Source: Alistipes timonensis (GTDB taxonomy: Bacteria > Bacteroidota > Bacteroidia > Bacteroidales > Muribaculaceae). Taken from it: DNA of 56,182 nt. Under the pieces are notes generated by a model. The model was not told the DNA's origin, searched no databases, and saw nothing but the letters and a program-made list of their open reading frames with translations. The DNA lies in NCBI GenBank assembly GCA_023663385.1, contig JAMPHO010000005.1, positions 1-56,182 on the forward strand. The letters are read 5' to 3'. Position numbers and translations under genes: made by a program. Positions 33,459 to 42,236 of this stretch are shown piece after piece (position 1 is the stretch's first letter; every line of letters begins with the position of its first letter).

Positions 33459-36317
33459 TTACCTCACAACCACTTTGGTAACATCGCCGTTGGCGACAAC
33501 GACATACACTCCGGAGTAGAGGGATACGCGGCACACGCCGCCGTCGGCTTCGCGGGTCGCGGCGAGACGCCCGTCGACGGTGTAAACCCGCACCACTCCG
33601 CTGGTGGCTACCTCGATGCCTCCGGCCACTACTGCCACTGCCAGGGAACCACCCTCGGCAACAGCGGAGTCAACCGACGACACCACGCGGATCGCGGAGC
33701 CGGAGAGCGTGGCTTCACCCTCGGTGTACGAGCTGTCGATGCGGTAGAAATATCGTCCGGGTTCCAGAACATCATAGACCAGCGAGTAATTGTCGCTGCC
33801 ATAGTTGTAGGAAAGACGCGCCACGGAGTTGACGTAATCGCCCTCCTTGAAGCAAGAAGCAGTGGCCGACTGCGACTGCACGATATTGAAGTCGCCCGCC
33901 ACGAGGTCGATAGCGTACCATACGGGCATCTCCCCGTAGTTGACCACCGGGAAAGTAATATTGTAGGGCACCTCGTTGGGCTGGATCAGGATGGCGTTGG
34001 CGGGAGTCTCACCCTCGCCGGCGGCGCGCTCCGAGAAGGTCACTTCAAAAGCGGCCGATGCCGAAGTGAGTTTGAGCAGGTAGGTGCCGGGGGCGCTGAT
34101 GAACACGTTCTTGATATAGTTCGGACCGAACATACTGCCAGCGCTTCGGGCAATCTCATTCTCCGTGTCACCGGCCGCGTACATCGACATGCCGAACGAG
34201 CCTTCCGAAGTCATATCGAAAATATCCTGTGAGAGCTCAATCGAGTACCACACGGGGCTGTCGCCATAGCCAACGGTCTTGTCGAACGTGTAGTTCATCG
34301 GATTTGTCGCGAAATCAATAACGATGGGGTTGGCCGGGGTCTCGCCCGGTTCGGGCTGGCGCATATTGAAGCTGAAGGTCGCGCCGGCCTTCGGGTCGGA
34401 GGTGTTGACGCAGACATACACCACGTCGTCGGCGGTCACCGTAAGCGACATCATCGCGTAATTGCTTGAGCCATAACTCTCGGACGACATCGTCTGCCGG
34501 TTGGCGTCATTCACCTCGTTGATATAAACGTATATGCTGTTGCTGTAGGAATACTCCAAGGTGGTCGTGAGTTCGAGGATTCCGTTTTCCGAGGGGCTGT
34601 AGGCATACCACGTCTTGCCGGCGCTATCCGGGATATTCACAAAGGTTCCCTCGACAATAATCGGATTGGCCGGGGTTTCGCCCGCGGCATACGCCTGCTG
34701 CGAAAGCGCGAACGAAGCGTCGGCGCCAACATTGGTGAACGCGAGCATATACTCCGTGCCATTCACGGCCTCGAATTTCACAGCCTTCCCGTTGTCGGTG
34801 GGGTAAGTATCCACGGCGGTCTTGAACCCGTTGGCACCGATTGTGGTAACGCGCGGCATGAGCGACTCGTCCGACGGGGTCACAACCAGCCAGGAATCGT
34901 CAGCGGCGGTATAGGTGAAATAAACCGCGGCGCTCTCCGGCATAACGTTGTCGCCGAGAACCGCCTCCAGGGGGTTAGCCTCGGTTTCACCCTGCTTTAC
35001 CGGGTTGAACGACACAACGAACGGGAGCGAGCGGGTCGCGTCGGGGCAAACCCATTCGATAACGTAGGTCGTGCCGGGCGTCACTTCGTAGTGAAGCTTG
35101 TCGGTACCGCTCGCGAGCGACAGGAAATCCTTTTCCTGGTCGTAGAGGCTCACGCGTGTGCCCTCGGCCACCTCGGCCTCCGCCACCAGATCGAGGAAGT
35201 AGGCCCCCTTTGCGGGCGCTTCGATGGCGTAGTAATAAGTGCCGCCGAAAGCGGGGGTTGTCATCGCGACACCCGGCTCAAGGGGCTCCGCGGTCTCGAA
35301 GCTGTCGTAAGTCTGCAAATCCTGGAAGGTAAGGGTGAACGACTCCGGCTCGGGAGTGTCGGCTGCCTTGACTATATTGAGCACCCTGTAGACGTTGGCC
35401 CGGGTGGCCACACGGAGGGCGATTTCCCCCTCCTGTTTTATGTCGTCGTAGCTCGAAGTGCATGACGATTTCAGCGTGATTCCGCCGCCGGGGAGCTTGG
35501 AATCCGATTCGAGAACCACAAAGCCGTTGGCCGGAGCCGCCGGGAAAGTGATTCCGTACCAGTAGGATCCGGCCGCGGCGGGAATCTCGTTTTTACCGCG
35601 GCGAGCGGTCCAGGGGTCGGCGCAGCTCGCCCCCGGGTTCGGGAGCACCAGCTCGAAATCGGCCATCATCGCGGTGCGGGCCTGACCTCTGACGATATAC
35701 TGGTGGCCGGCCTCAACCTGTATCGAGGCCATCCATCCGGTGCCGGCGTACTCGCCGTTGTTAATCGGAGTGAACTCCCCGTCGCAGCTCTCGGCGTAAG
35801 CCATCGACGATACGGTGCCGTCGAACGTCATCTCAAGTCGGCCAGTTTCGTCGGCCGCATACAGCATATAGATAGGTACGGTGGTGCCGAACATACCCGA
35901 GCCCTCGGAGTAGAAGGGGATGAAATTCTCACCATCGGTGGTAATCACGGGATTGCCGCACGTGGTGCCGGAGGTGTAAGCATACGGTGTAGCCGAAGCT
36001 GAGAACTCAACAAGGTCGCTCGTCGAGAAAACCGACATCACATACTCGCCGCCACCCTCAACGGCGAATCGGCTGATTTTCGTGGTGGAGTTCGAAGCGG
36101 CGGGAACAGTCTGGCCGTCGCGAGTCACGGTTATCGACGGCAGCCCGTCAAGCGTCACGAGCTGGTCCTCGGGAGCCGTATAGCTGAAATACACCGTCGC
36201 GAACTGGGATGTCGCGCAGCTGTTGGACCCCATCACCATCGGCTTCGGGGACTCGGCGTTCTGCGCCGCCGCGGCAAGCGCCCAGACGGCGAGTGCCATA
36301 GTGGTTAATATCCTCAT
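33459..36317 (-). CDS. Secreted beta-sandwich repeat protein with T9SS sorting tail
   Basis: The 952-residue product has a signal peptide (about 1-18) and a repeated architecture. Linkers of the form GETxANPI occur near residues 435, 545, 655 and 768, so the second half is built of about four units of roughly 110 residues, each with a conserved WYA/WYS segment and predicted beta strands. The last 70 residues look like a type IX secretion sorting domain: VRVYTVDGRLAATREADGG, then SLYSGVYVVVANGDVTKVVV. The protein is therefore probably exported through the outer membrane and attached to the surface. It is a tandem paralogue of the gene 5 bp upstream. Its function is unknown; no enzyme motif is seen. 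Confidence 0.78.
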   Translation of the reverse strand: MRILTTMALAVWALAAAAQNAESPKPMVMGSNSCATSQFATVYFSYTAPEDQLVTLDGLPSITVTRDGQTVPAASNSTTKISRFAVEGGGEYVMSVFSTSDLVEFSASATPYAYTSGTTCGNPVITTDGENFIPFYSEGSGMFGTTVPIYMLYAADETGRLEMTFDGTVSSMAYAESCDGEFTPINNGEYAGTGWMASIQVEAGHQYIVRGQARTAMMADFELVLPNPGASCADPWTARRGKNEIPAAAGSYWYGITFPAAPANGFVVLESDSKLPGGGITLKSSCTSSYDDIKQEGEIALRVATRANVYRVLNIVKAADTPEPESFTLTFQDLQTYDSFETAEPLEPGVAMTTPAFGGTYYYAIEAPAKGAYFLDLVAEAEVAEGTRVSLYDQEKDFLSLASGTDKLHYEVTPGTTYVIEWVCPDATRSLPFVVSFNPVKQGETEANPLEAVLGDNVMPESAAVYFTYTAADDSWLVVTPSDESLMPRVTTIGANGFKTAVDTYPTDNGKAVKFEAVNGTEYMLAFTNVGADASFALSQQAYAAGETPANPIIVEGTFVNIPDSAGKTWYAYSPSENGILELTTTLEYSYSNSIYVYINEVNDANRQTMSSESYGSSNYAMMSLTVTADDVVYVCVNTSDPKAGATFSFNMRQPEPGETPANPIVIDFATNPMNYTFDKTVGYGDSPVWYSIELSQDIFDMTSEGSFGMSMYAAGDTENEIARSAGSMFGPNYIKNVFISAPGTYLLKLTSASAAFEVTFSERAAGEGETPANAILIQPNEVPYNITFPVVNYGEMPVWYAIDLVAGDFNIVQSQSATASCFKEGDYVNSVARLSYNYGSDNYSLVYDVLEPGRYFYRIDSSYTEGEATLSGSAIRVVSSVDSAVAEGGSLAVAVVAGGIEVATSGVVRVYTVDGRLAATREADGGVCRVSLYSGVYVVVANGDVTKVVVR

Positions 36318-36322
36318 AGTAT

Positions 36323-37930
36323 TTATTTTATCATTATTTTGGTGAGATACTGCCCGGCTTTCACAAGGTAGATGCCGGGGGTGAGAGCTACACGCACGGT
36401 GCCGTTAACGAAGGTATCGGCCACCACGCGGCCCGCCATATCGGTCACGGCAACCTTCTCGCCGTGGCCGCGGACCACTACCGCGCCAACCTCGGTTGAC
36501 ACCTCGACGCCGTCGGCGACAGCCGTCTCAACAGAAGCACCGTCGTCGGCGAAATCAATCTTGAAGGGTATGGCGTTGTCAACGTCGAACACAGTCCACT
36601 TCAGCAGGTAATCAGCCGAAGGTGCCACGCCGTAGCTCATATCGAACCCCTTGGCAACAGAGGCCGTGAGGTCGGAAGGAGCGTAGAGGTTGACACGGGT
36701 ATAGGCGTCCTCGGGGGTGGCGAGAGTGGTGAGTTTCAACACCTTTCCGGCCTCGGCGGGAGCCACGACGCGGTAATAGTATTCACCGGCGAAGTTGGGC
36801 GTGCGGTATACCTCGCCGGCCTTGAGGGTCTCGGCGGTCGAGTAGTTGTCGTAAGGCATGGGCTCAACGATGGCCACGTTGAATTTCTCGGCTTCGGCGG
36901 TGTCAGCGGCTTTGCGCACATGAATCAGGTACTCCATACGGTCCCACACCCAGGTGCGCAGATGCATGAAGTTGTACACTGTGAAGGAGCCAGTGCCGTT
37001 GCAGTCCATCATCACCTCCACGAAACCGTCGGTAAGCGACATATCGGAGGTAATCTCCACGCACCCCTCGTTGACGGGCGTAAAGCGGTAATAATAATCA
37101 CCGGCAGGAGCGGGCAAGCTGACCTCGCCAGGGGTGATGTCAATGGGGAAGTCGCAAGAGGTGCCGGCCTCGGGGTTTTCGACCGCGGCGGTAACCATCG
37201 CGGCGTTGAAGCCGGAAATCCGGAATATAAAGCTGTCGCCGGCCTTAACCTCCATCATGGCTTTCGCGCCCACTGTGGCGCCGTTCTGAGTGAGATACTC
37301 ATGCTTCAGGCGCTTGAACTGGCCGTCGCAGTCGGACGCGTACTCAATCTGGCTCACACTCGGCTGGAAATTAAGATAGAGCCAGCCGGCCTCCGGGGCG
37401 GTGTATGACGTATATACCGGCACCATCTGGAACGGAGGCTCCGTCTGGGCCGTGAGGGCCAAGAACTTAGGCTCGTCGCCGAGAGCGATAGCATCGGAGC
37501 ACGTCAGCCCGTAGTTGATGTCGTAGAGCACCGACGACACGTCGATTGTGACCGACGTCGTGCCGGCCTCGAACGATAGAGCCGGGAAGGCAACCTTCAG
37601 GTAAACCGGCACATCCTTGGGCGCAAGGCACTTCACGATGGTGGTCTCCGCGTCGAAATCCGGCAGCTTCATATTGGGGATGTCGGAGTCAATCTTATCG
37701 CCGGGTGTCGACGAGGCGACTACCCCCGCCACCGGCGAAGGGAGTGTGAAGGTCACCAGCCTGTCGGCATCCGAGGATGTATAGCTGTAATACGCCGTCA
37801 CGGCGTAAAGCCCGTCAACCGGGAGCTGGACTTTGCCGTCGGTCACCGCCTGGGGTGCGAGCGCCGTACCTTGGGCCTTGGCGCCAAGCGCCGCGGCAAC
37901 CACCATTAACAATAGGAGTACTTTTTTCAT
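36323..37930 (-). CDS. Secreted beta-sandwich protein with T9SS sorting tail (paralogue)
   Basis: The 535-residue product has a signal peptide (MKKVLLLLMVVAAALGAKAQ). Its middle is clearly homologous to its neighbour: compare YDNYSTAETLKAGEVYRTP here with YDSFETAEPLEPGVAMTTP there, each followed by a YYYR or YYYA strand. The tail (about 460-535) is a T9SS-type sorting domain with KVAVTDMAGRVVADTFVNG and LTPGIYLVKAGQYLTKIMIK. It is the first gene of a two-gene operon with a consensus promoter at 38048-38078. The pair probably arose by duplication and one copy later expanded its repeats. Its role, perhaps adhesion or glycan binding, is inferred from fold only. Confidence 0.78.
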   Translation of the reverse strand: MKKVLLLLMVVAAALGAKAQGTALAPQAVTDGKVQLPVDGLYAVTAYYSYTSSDADRLVTFTLPSPVAGVVASSTPGDKIDSDIPNMKLPDFDAETTIVKCLAPKDVPVYLKVAFPALSFEAGTTSVTIDVSSVLYDINYGLTCSDAIALGDEPKFLALTAQTEPPFQMVPVYTSYTAPEAGWLYLNFQPSVSQIEYASDCDGQFKRLKHEYLTQNGATVGAKAMMEVKAGDSFIFRISGFNAAMVTAAVENPEAGTSCDFPIDITPGEVSLPAPAGDYYYRFTPVNEGCVEITSDMSLTDGFVEVMMDCNGTGSFTVYNFMHLRTWVWDRMEYLIHVRKAADTAEAEKFNVAIVEPMPYDNYSTAETLKAGEVYRTPNFAGEYYYRVVAPAEAGKVLKLTTLATPEDAYTRVNLYAPSDLTASVAKGFDMSYGVAPSADYLLKWTVFDVDNAIPFKIDFADDGASVETAVADGVEVSTEVGAVVVRGHGEKVAVTDMAGRVVADTFVNGTVRVALTPGIYLVKAGQYLTKIMIK

Positions 37931-38047
37931 TAATCGGAAATTTGATTTTCTGTTTGTCTATTATTCTCATCCCGGAGGATTGACCCGGCATTCACCATTG
38001 CTTCATACAGATACTGCCGCGCTATGTCAAATCAACCGTCTCTTTTG

Positions 38048-38078
38048 CAAAGATAGTCAACTTAACAGAAATATCAAA
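38048..38078 (-). promoter_or_regulatory. Promoter of the two-gene T9SS-cargo operon
   Basis: On the minus strand TTTG (38078-38075), 19 nt, then TATCTTTG (38055-38048): full consensus. The leader is about 110 nt to ATG 37930. Confidence 0.75.
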
Positions 38079-38134
38079 AAACCAACAAAAAAAAGCACTA
38101 TGCTCCAGCGATTGCTAAAACTTGTTGCAAAATG

Positions 38135-38803
38135 CTACCGCGTCGGGTTATAGTCCTCCGCAATTTTCTCGAAGAAGAAGGGGTTGTAGTCGTTCCCATT
38201 ATGTTTGCGCCTCTTGTCGAAGTAACCCTTCTCGCTTATCGCCTGGGTGATCGCCGGGTCGTCGGCGAGGAAGCCGCAAAGCCAGTCGCGGGTGGTTGAC
38301 CTTTTCAAACTGTTGTAGGCGATTCCGAACGCCCTGTCGGGCATTTCGGGCTTAACAAAGAAGTAGGGATACTCCACGATTTCAAAAGAAATCATTTTCT
38401 TCGAAGGCTTGATCTGCTTGAAGCGTATCCAGTATGACAAATGTTTCCCGGCGGCTTCGAGCGCGTGCCACCATTGCTCATCCTTACGGGGCACGGTGTC
38501 GATCTCGTTGGTTTTCGGCTTGAACTTGGCCGTGTACATATACTTTATCAGAGCCTTGCGCTCGGGCGCGTCCTTGTGCCAGAACACTATATGCTCTACA
38601 TCGTTCCCGTCCAGCACCACCTGCTTGTCGCCTGCCGCGAACTTCACCTTGTCGTCCCACCCCTTTGGGAGCTTCAAATCCACATTCTCGTACTTAGCGC
38701 CATCCTTCATCATAATGTCGGCGGCAACGTTCGACTTGGCGGCCGCGCATAACGCTCCCGCGGCCCACATGGCCAATGCCATAAGCAGTATCCTCACCTT
38801 CAT
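38135..38803 (-). CDS. Secreted protein of unknown function
   Basis: The 222-residue product has a signal peptide (about 1-22, ending AAA-K). The mature N-terminal part has a short beta-rich region (MMKDGAKYENVDLKLPKGWD, about 31-50), resembling the opening of small SH3-like or DUF domains seen in secreted Bacteroidota proteins. The C-terminal part is helical and basic. I do not recognise a family. It lies upstream of the two T9SS cargo genes on the same strand, but the cargo promoter at 38048 sits between, so it is a separate unit. A TATATTTG -7 box lies at 38860-38867. Confidence 0.72.
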   Translation of the reverse strand: MKVRILLMALAMWAAGALCAAAKSNVAADIMMKDGAKYENVDLKLPKGWDDKVKFAAGDKQVVLDGNDVEHIVFWHKDAPERKALIKYMYTAKFKPKTNEIDTVPRKDEQWWHALEAAGKHLSYWIRFKQIKPSKKMISFEIVEYPYFFVKPEMPDRAFGIAYNSLKRSTTRDWLCGFLADDPAITQAISEKGYFDKRRKHNGNDYNPFFFEKIAEDYNPTR

Positions 38804-38859
38804 AGCTATTTAATATTGGTTTGGTTAATGATTCCTATTCTCGTAAAATAACTCTGCCG

Positions 38860-38867
38860 CAAATATA
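38860..38867 (-). promoter_or_regulatory. Possible -7 box for the secreted-protein gene
   Basis: CAAATATA reads TATATTTG on the minus strand, a perfect -7 box 57 bp before ATG 38803. No -33 box at consensus spacing was found, so this is partial support only. Confidence 0.35.
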
Positions 38868-38951
38868 ATCCAACCGCGCCAAACCACCCTCGACATATGT
38901 TGAAAACCGCCCATTCATTAACTATTATTAACAATTCAGTCCATCGGCTGA

Positions 38952-39020
38952 TTCACCCACGAAAACGGTCTCTACATCAAGCGCCAGGGCGGCAAAACAA
39001 CCAAAGTTCTGGTAAAGTAA
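38952..39020 (+). pseudogene. Remnant of a T9SS cargo gene (C-terminal tail only)
   Basis: A 22-codon plus-strand stretch between stops at 38949-38951 and 39018-39020 reads ENGLYIKRQGGKTTKVLVK at its end. This is the form of the last strands of a T9SS sorting domain (a GLYIV-type strand, then KxxKVxVK and stop). A terminator-like hairpin follows 30 bp later. No frame encoding the rest of a protein is present upstream, so I read it as the surviving 3' end of a lost gene. Confidence 0.5.
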
Positions 39021-39049
39021 TCACCGCAACCATATAAACCTCACAATAT

Positions 39050-39082
39050 TTCAGCCCGACGAATCCGTTTCGCCGGGCTGAA
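39050..39082 (+). terminator. Terminator-like hairpin after the T9SS remnant
   Basis: TTCAGCCCG (39050-39058) pairs with CGGGCTGAA (39074-39082), and CGAA/TTCG (39060-39063 with 39069-39072) extends the stem inward. TTGGTTAT follows, a weak T-run. It is well placed as the old terminator of the remnant gene. Confidence 0.5.
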
Positions 39083-39152
39083 TTGGTTATATGGAAAGCG
39101 CATATCAAATCTTGCGTCAGCCTACTTATAACTCGGAACTAATACTTATGAC

Positions 39153-39437
39153 TTAATGGTGTAAGCCTTTACCTTGCTTGGGTTGAGGTTGACGAAAGCC
39201 CATCTTTTCAAGGAGTTTCAGAGCAATGTCTTTGAACCATTGAAAAACACTGACTCCGTCAATCTTGAGGTCAAATGCTTGCTTGTCCTCGGTACTCCTT
39301 TCAAGTTTTGCCCAAGAACCTTCTGTCCGGAAACTCTGCTGATGTTCGTGGGAGTATAGCTTACCTTTGAAGCCTACTTTCTCAAAGCTGAGGATTCCGC
39401 CCACTATAGCAACCCTGCCATATACACAGGTAGGCAT
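39153..39437 (-). pseudogene. Orphan C-terminal fragment, possibly from a mobilisation protein
   Basis: A 94-codon minus-strand frame overlaps the 3' end of the ATPase gene by 34 bp. From about residue 10 it reads like real protein: GGILSFEKVGFKGKLYSHE, then SWAKLERSTEDKQAFDLKID and GVSVFQWFKDIALKLLEKMG. No good start codon or ribosome site lies near the point where the protein-like part begins. It resembles, from memory and with low confidence, the C-terminal end of Bacteroidota relaxase-type mobilisation proteins. It may be the tail of a truncated gene left when the ATPase module arrived. Base composition is AT-rich like the ATPase. Confidence 0.35.
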
Positions 39438-40759
39438 ATTATATCCGTATCCTTACGGATGTCTTTCGTATAAAGAAGATAGCGTTTGCCAATCCTTGAC
39501 GAGTACTTTTTCGTAAACTCATCGATAGATTTATGTGACTTATAACTTGAAGATTTTACCTCTATAGGGCATATCTTGTCTCCTTGATTGATAAGAAAAT
39601 CAATTTCGTATGTTCGGGGTTTGGTGACACCTTCCCCTCGCTCCGTAAAGGCATGATAGTATAATGAATGTCCGGCGCTTGCAAGCAATTGAGCCACGAC
39701 ATTCTCATACACATATCCTAAATCAGTGGAAAGTTTATTTAAAAGTAACTTGCGATAGATAATATTCTCCGTAAAATCCTTATCTCGGAATGCGAGTGTT
39801 ACGAATAGTCCGGTGTCACAGGTGAACATCTTGAAGTAATCCTGATTGGCGTGCAATGCTAACCCCGCGCTTGGATTACTGGCAAGATATGCCATATTCA
39901 CCGTCCGTGAGTCTACAATATCTGTGAAAAGTTCACCGAGCCTATCGGGTCGTGCACCTTCGATGACGCTTCCGACCTTATAACGCATAGTGTTGCGCGA
40001 CAATTCTGCCGGGATGAAATTGAAGATAGTCGCAGCACGTCCCGTGGCGTCAAGCTTCCTAAAATCTGCATCATAAAGATGTAGTATCTCCCTTTTGACC
40101 TTGTCTACCTCAGAAAAATCCGAGGGGTTGTCGAGATAAGTATTCACAGCCTGTGGCATACCACCCACAAGCATGTAAAGACGAAATTCCTCCATCAACT
40201 TCCGATTCATGACATCGCCCATTGGCTCCATGTTCTCATAAGAGTAACGAATAAAGTCGAATTTTGCTTTCTGATCGATAGCCCACAGGAACTCCTCGAA
40301 ATCCATTGGGAACATATTGATGGCATGTTCTTCGCTTGGAATCAGAATATCCTTTACATTCTTCTTGATGGATATTAGCGACCCGGTCTCGATGTAGTCG
40401 AAACGCCCATCTTTAACCAAGTGCTTGATAGCTTGACGTGCTTTGGGACAGAACTGCACCTCGTCAAATATTATTACCGATTTCTTCACTGGCAGAGTCT
40501 TTCCGAAGAAGGTCTGCAACCTAAGAAAAAAACGGTTGAGATTGCTCATGTCATCAAACATGTCAAGGACATCTTTGCCGGCATTCGAGAAATCAATCAG
40601 AAGGTAATCTTCATATTCATTTCGGGCAAATGCCCCTACAACAGTAGATTTTCCGATACGCCTCGCACCCTCTATAAGCAAAGCATATCGACCTTTCGAC
40701 CAGTCTTTCCATTCGAGGATTTTGTCGTAAATCTTCCTTTTGAACACGCGCTTAGTCAT
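39404..40759 (-). CDS. AAA family ATPase with DUF4143 domain
   Basis: The 451-residue product has an N-terminal AAA_14-type ATPase domain with Walker A GARRIGKST (about 30-38) and Walker B VIIFDEVQFCPKARQAI (about 94-110). A winged-helix-like middle follows, then a C-terminal DUF4143 domain ending in a PD-(D/E)XK-like segment (EIDFLINQGDKICPIEVKSS, about 387-406). The family is very common and often multi-copy in Bacteroidota; its function is not established. The gene is much richer in A+T than its neighbours, a sign of transfer. Its promoter carries three 33-bp repeats, so autoregulation is plausible. It is full length for the family. Confidence 0.88.
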   Translation of the reverse strand: MTKRVFKRKIYDKILEWKDWSKGRYALLIEGARRIGKSTVVGAFARNEYEDYLLIDFSNAGKDVLDMFDDMSNLNRFFLRLQTFFGKTLPVKKSVIIFDEVQFCPKARQAIKHLVKDGRFDYIETGSLISIKKNVKDILIPSEEHAINMFPMDFEEFLWAIDQKAKFDFIRYSYENMEPMGDVMNRKLMEEFRLYMLVGGMPQAVNTYLDNPSDFSEVDKVKREILHLYDADFRKLDATGRAATIFNFIPAELSRNTMRYKVGSVIEGARPDRLGELFTDIVDSRTVNMAYLASNPSAGLALHANQDYFKMFTCDTGLFVTLAFRDKDFTENIIYRKLLLNKLSTDLGYVYENVVAQLLASAGHSLYYHAFTERGEGVTKPRTYEIDFLINQGDKICPIEVKSSSYKSHKSIDEFTKKYSSRIGKRYLLYTKDIRKDTDIICLPVYMAGLL

Positions 40760-40787
40760 GATGGCTATAATTTTTTTATCGCAAGTG

Positions 40788-40818
40788 CAAAGATAACGAT
40801 TTTGACAAAAACGCCAAA
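40788..40818 (-). promoter_or_regulatory. Promoter of the DUF4143 ATPase, overlapped by repeat 1
   Basis: On the minus strand TTTG (40818-40815), 19 nt, then TATCTTTG (40795-40788): full consensus. The -33 box lies inside the first 33-bp repeat, at its ATTTTGGCGTTT core, so a repeat-binding protein would compete with RNA polymerase. Confidence 0.72.
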
Positions 40819-40902
40819 ATGTTTTAGTTTAAAAATGACTGAAACGCCAAATTGTTTAGGTCAAATAATGACAAGAAAGCCAAATTGTGGCGAATTCGCC
40901 AT
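40804..40902. repeat. Three tandem 33-bp repeats upstream of the ATPase
   Basis: Units start at GAC 40804, 40837 and 40870, an exact 33-bp period (about three helical turns). The shared core is GAC-A/T-n-n-AAA-n-GCCAAA-A/T-TGT (GCCAAA at 40813, 40846 and 40879). The third unit ends in TGGCGAATTCGCCA, a 14-bp palindrome. Same-face spacing of this kind is typical of cooperative protein binding. Confidence 0.7.
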
Positions 40903-40990
40903 AATTAAAGCCAGCATTAAGTCACTCGTATCAGAGCAATATAATCGTAAAATTTTCATTTATAGGAGAAATCCGGCGGCGGGGGCGGGG

Positions 40991-41022
40991 TTTGCGTAAA
41001 TCGGGGGAAAGCGCTAACTTTG
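40991..41022 (+). promoter_or_regulatory. Promoter of the nonulosonic acid operon
   Basis: TTTG (40991-40994), exactly 20 nt, then TAACTTTG (41015-41022): a perfect match to the Bacteroidota consensus. Transcription should start near 41029, which fixes the first gene's start at GTG 41046. Confidence 0.82.
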
Positions 41023-41045
41023 TGGGTGGAAAGGAGAACCGCGCC

Positions 41046-42236
41046 GTGGATAGAAGGAAAATTTGCATCGTAACAAGCACGCGCGCCGACTGGGGGTTGC
41101 TCAGCGGCGTCGCCAAAGGGCTGCGCGACCGCCCTGACGTCGATTTGTCGATAATCGCGACCAATATGCATCTCCAGGAGAAATACGGCATGACCGTCAG
41201 GGAGATCGAGGATGATGGTTTCGAGGTCGACGAGCGGGTGCCGATGCCAACGGCCTCGGACTCACCCCTCGACACGGCGCTCGCTACCGCAGAGTGTCTC
41301 GCGGGTACGGCCCGGGCTCTGGAACGCCTCAAGCCCGACATTCTCCTGATACTCGGCGACCGCTACGAGATGCTCGCCGTGGCCACCGCCGCGACCATAC
41401 TCCGAATCCCGATTGCGCATATCGCCGGGGGCGAAATCTCGGAGGGGGCGATTGACGACAGTATACGCCACGCGCTCACCAAGCTGTCGACGCTCCACTT
41501 CACTTCGACCGACGCGTACCGCAACCGCGTGATAGCGATGGGCGAGGACCGCCGGAATGTGTTCAACGTGGGCTCCCCGGGGGTCTACAACATCGAGCAC
41601 GACCCGGTGGTGTCGAAGGAGGAGCTCGAAGAGTTCATAGGCATGACGATCGGGGCCGGGACGCTGCTGGTGACGCTCCACCCCGCGACACGCGACACGG
41701 TGCCCGTAGGCGAGCGATGCCGGGCGCTCCTGGACGCTCTCGACACTTTCCACCACAACAAAATCGTGTTCACCTACCCCAACAACGACCCCGAGGGCGC
41801 GGTGATTATCGACATGATCAACGAATACGCCCGGCAGAACCCCGAGCGCGTCGCGGTAGTGCCGTCGCTCGGGAGGGCACGCTACCTTTCGATGCTGCGC
41901 TATGTGGCCGCCGTGGTGGGCAACTCGTCGAGTGGTATAGTGGAGGTGCCGTCGCTCCACATACCGACGGTCGACATCGGCATACGCCAGCGCGGCCGCA
42001 TTGCCGCCAACTCGGTGATACACTGCGAGGCCGACGCCGACAGCATCCGCGACGCGATACTCTTCGCCCTCTCCCCCGCCGGCAAACGCGCCGCGGCAGA
42101 GGCCGAAAATCCATACCACCGCCCCGACACGCCGCGCCTCATAATAGACACGCTCACCTCGGTACGCCTGGCCGACATCGGCGTAAAGCGCTTCGTCGAC
42201 CCGTATCCGATACACAACATACCCGTAGAAGAATGA
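41046..42236 (+). CDS. UDP-GlcNAc 2-epimerase, hydrolysing (NeuC/LegG-like)
   Basis: The enzyme releases ManNAc (NeuC) or the 2,4-diacetamido sugar (LegG) from a UDP-sugar, the first committed step to sialic or legionaminic acid. The 396-residue product shows RADWGLLSG (about 12-20), LILGDRYEMLAVA (about 98-110), HIAGGEISEGAIDDSIRHAL (about 120-139), and GNSSSGIVEVPS (about 296-307), matching the family throughout. I start at GTG 41046 because the promoter's start site is near 41029 and AAAGGAG lies 8-14 nt before it. The stop overlaps the next gene by ATGA. LegG and NeuC cannot be separated by eye; PtmE-like context favours LegG. Confidence 0.85.
   Translation: MDRRKICIVTSTRADWGLLSGVAKGLRDRPDVDLSIIATNMHLQEKYGMTVREIEDDGFEVDERVPMPTASDSPLDTALATAECLAGTARALERLKPDILLILGDRYEMLAVATAATILRIPIAHIAGGEISEGAIDDSIRHALTKLSTLHFTSTDAYRNRVIAMGEDRRNVFNVGSPGVYNIEHDPVVSKEELEEFIGMTIGAGTLLVTLHPATRDTVPVGERCRALLDALDTFHHNKIVFTYPNNDPEGAVIIDMINEYARQNPERVAVVPSLGRARYLSMLRYVAAVVGNSSSGIVEVPSLHIPTVDIGIRQRGRIAANSVIHCEADADSIRDAILFALSPAGKRAAAEAENPYHRPDTPRLIIDTLTSVRLADIGVKRFVDPYPIHNIPVEE

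Noticed and set aside
41717..42232. A 172-codon extension of the CMP-sugar synthase frame into the upstream gene.
   Set aside because: It is Arg/Pro-rich shadow of the epimerase gene; the synthase begins at the ATGA overlap at 42233 with its nucleotide-binding motif.
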